5,284 bases of DNA from Planctomyces sp. (GTDB lineage: Bacteria > Planctomycetota > Planctomycetia > Planctomycetales > Planctomycetaceae), in contig SYLK01000322.1 of NCBI GenBank assembly GCA_005809115.1, positions 1-5,284 on the forward strand, in the 5' to 3' direction. Every line of letters begins with the position of its first letter. Position 1 is the first letter of the stretch. Shown one piece after another: positions 5,223 through 5,284 of this stretch. The notes under the pieces are model-generated. The model had not been told where the DNA came from. It made no database searches and worked only from the letters and a program-made list of their open reading frames with translations. The translations under genes were made by a program, and so were the position numbers.

Positions 5223-5284
5223 GAACCCCTGACAAAACCTGCGTGAGCCGCGACGTTTGCGGTGACGTTTCCGGCAAGGAGCGA
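5223..5284 (+). promoter_or_regulatory. Spacer after cysH ending in a Shine-Dalgarno site for a gene beyond the window
   Basis: AAGGAG at 5276-5281 is a strong ribosome site that stops three bases before the window edge, so a plus-strand gene probably starts a few bases on. The 62-base spacer contains a GACGTTT direct repeat (5252-5258, 5264-5270) and only a 4-bp hairpin (CCGC 5248-5251 with GCGG 5259-5262). No real terminator follows cysH, and the next gene could be co-transcribed with it. Confidence 0.5.

Overview
The window looks like ordinary chromosomal DNA from a planctomycete (Planctomycetaceae or a close relative), of moderately high GC. The best clue is the long secreted protein in the middle. 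Its 'YLAGLTEVRFLF.FPDSGDVVIGGPAGEW' region matches my memory of DUF1598, a family of unknown function found almost only in Planctomycetes. No mobile element, CRISPR array, rRNA or tRNA was seen. The three enzyme genes are housekeeping genes, and the four main genes do not form one pathway or one operon.

Layout: bases 1-106 are the tail of something upstream that cannot be assigned. folK (107-916, +) encodes the folate enzyme HPPK with an unusual C-terminal extension of about 110 residues. It converges on mutM (978-1829, -), which encodes the 8-oxoguanine DNA glycosylase. The 61-base gap between their stop codons is almost filled by a 14-bp tandem repeat (929-976). mutM diverges from the DUF1598 gene (best start 2173, end 3906, +) across about 340 bases that hold the promoters and a probable hairpin-bearing leader. 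After the DUF1598 gene comes a gene-free stretch of about 500 bases (3907-4430) crowded with inverted repeats. These include a strong terminator-type hairpin (4040-4075), a 96-base nested rod-like fold (4210-4305) and a 22/21-bp tandem repeat (4325-4367). Then follows a 4Fe-4S adenylyl-sulfate reductase gene, cysH (4431-5222, +), for assimilatory sulfate reduction. The window ends on a Shine-Dalgarno-like AAGGAG, so another plus-strand gene probably begins just beyond it.

The parts that known genes do not explain lie mainly upstream of cysH. A well-formed ribosome site (GGAGAGG) does not serve cysH. It serves a 13-codon leader ORF (4402-4443) that overlaps the cysH start by 13 bases, which suggests translational coupling. 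About 100 bases further upstream, a perfectly nested set of helices with a competing alternative fold makes 4210-4305 the best candidate here for an undescribed structured RNA or cis-regulatory element. Both remain hypotheses until tested by comparative alignment or transcript data.
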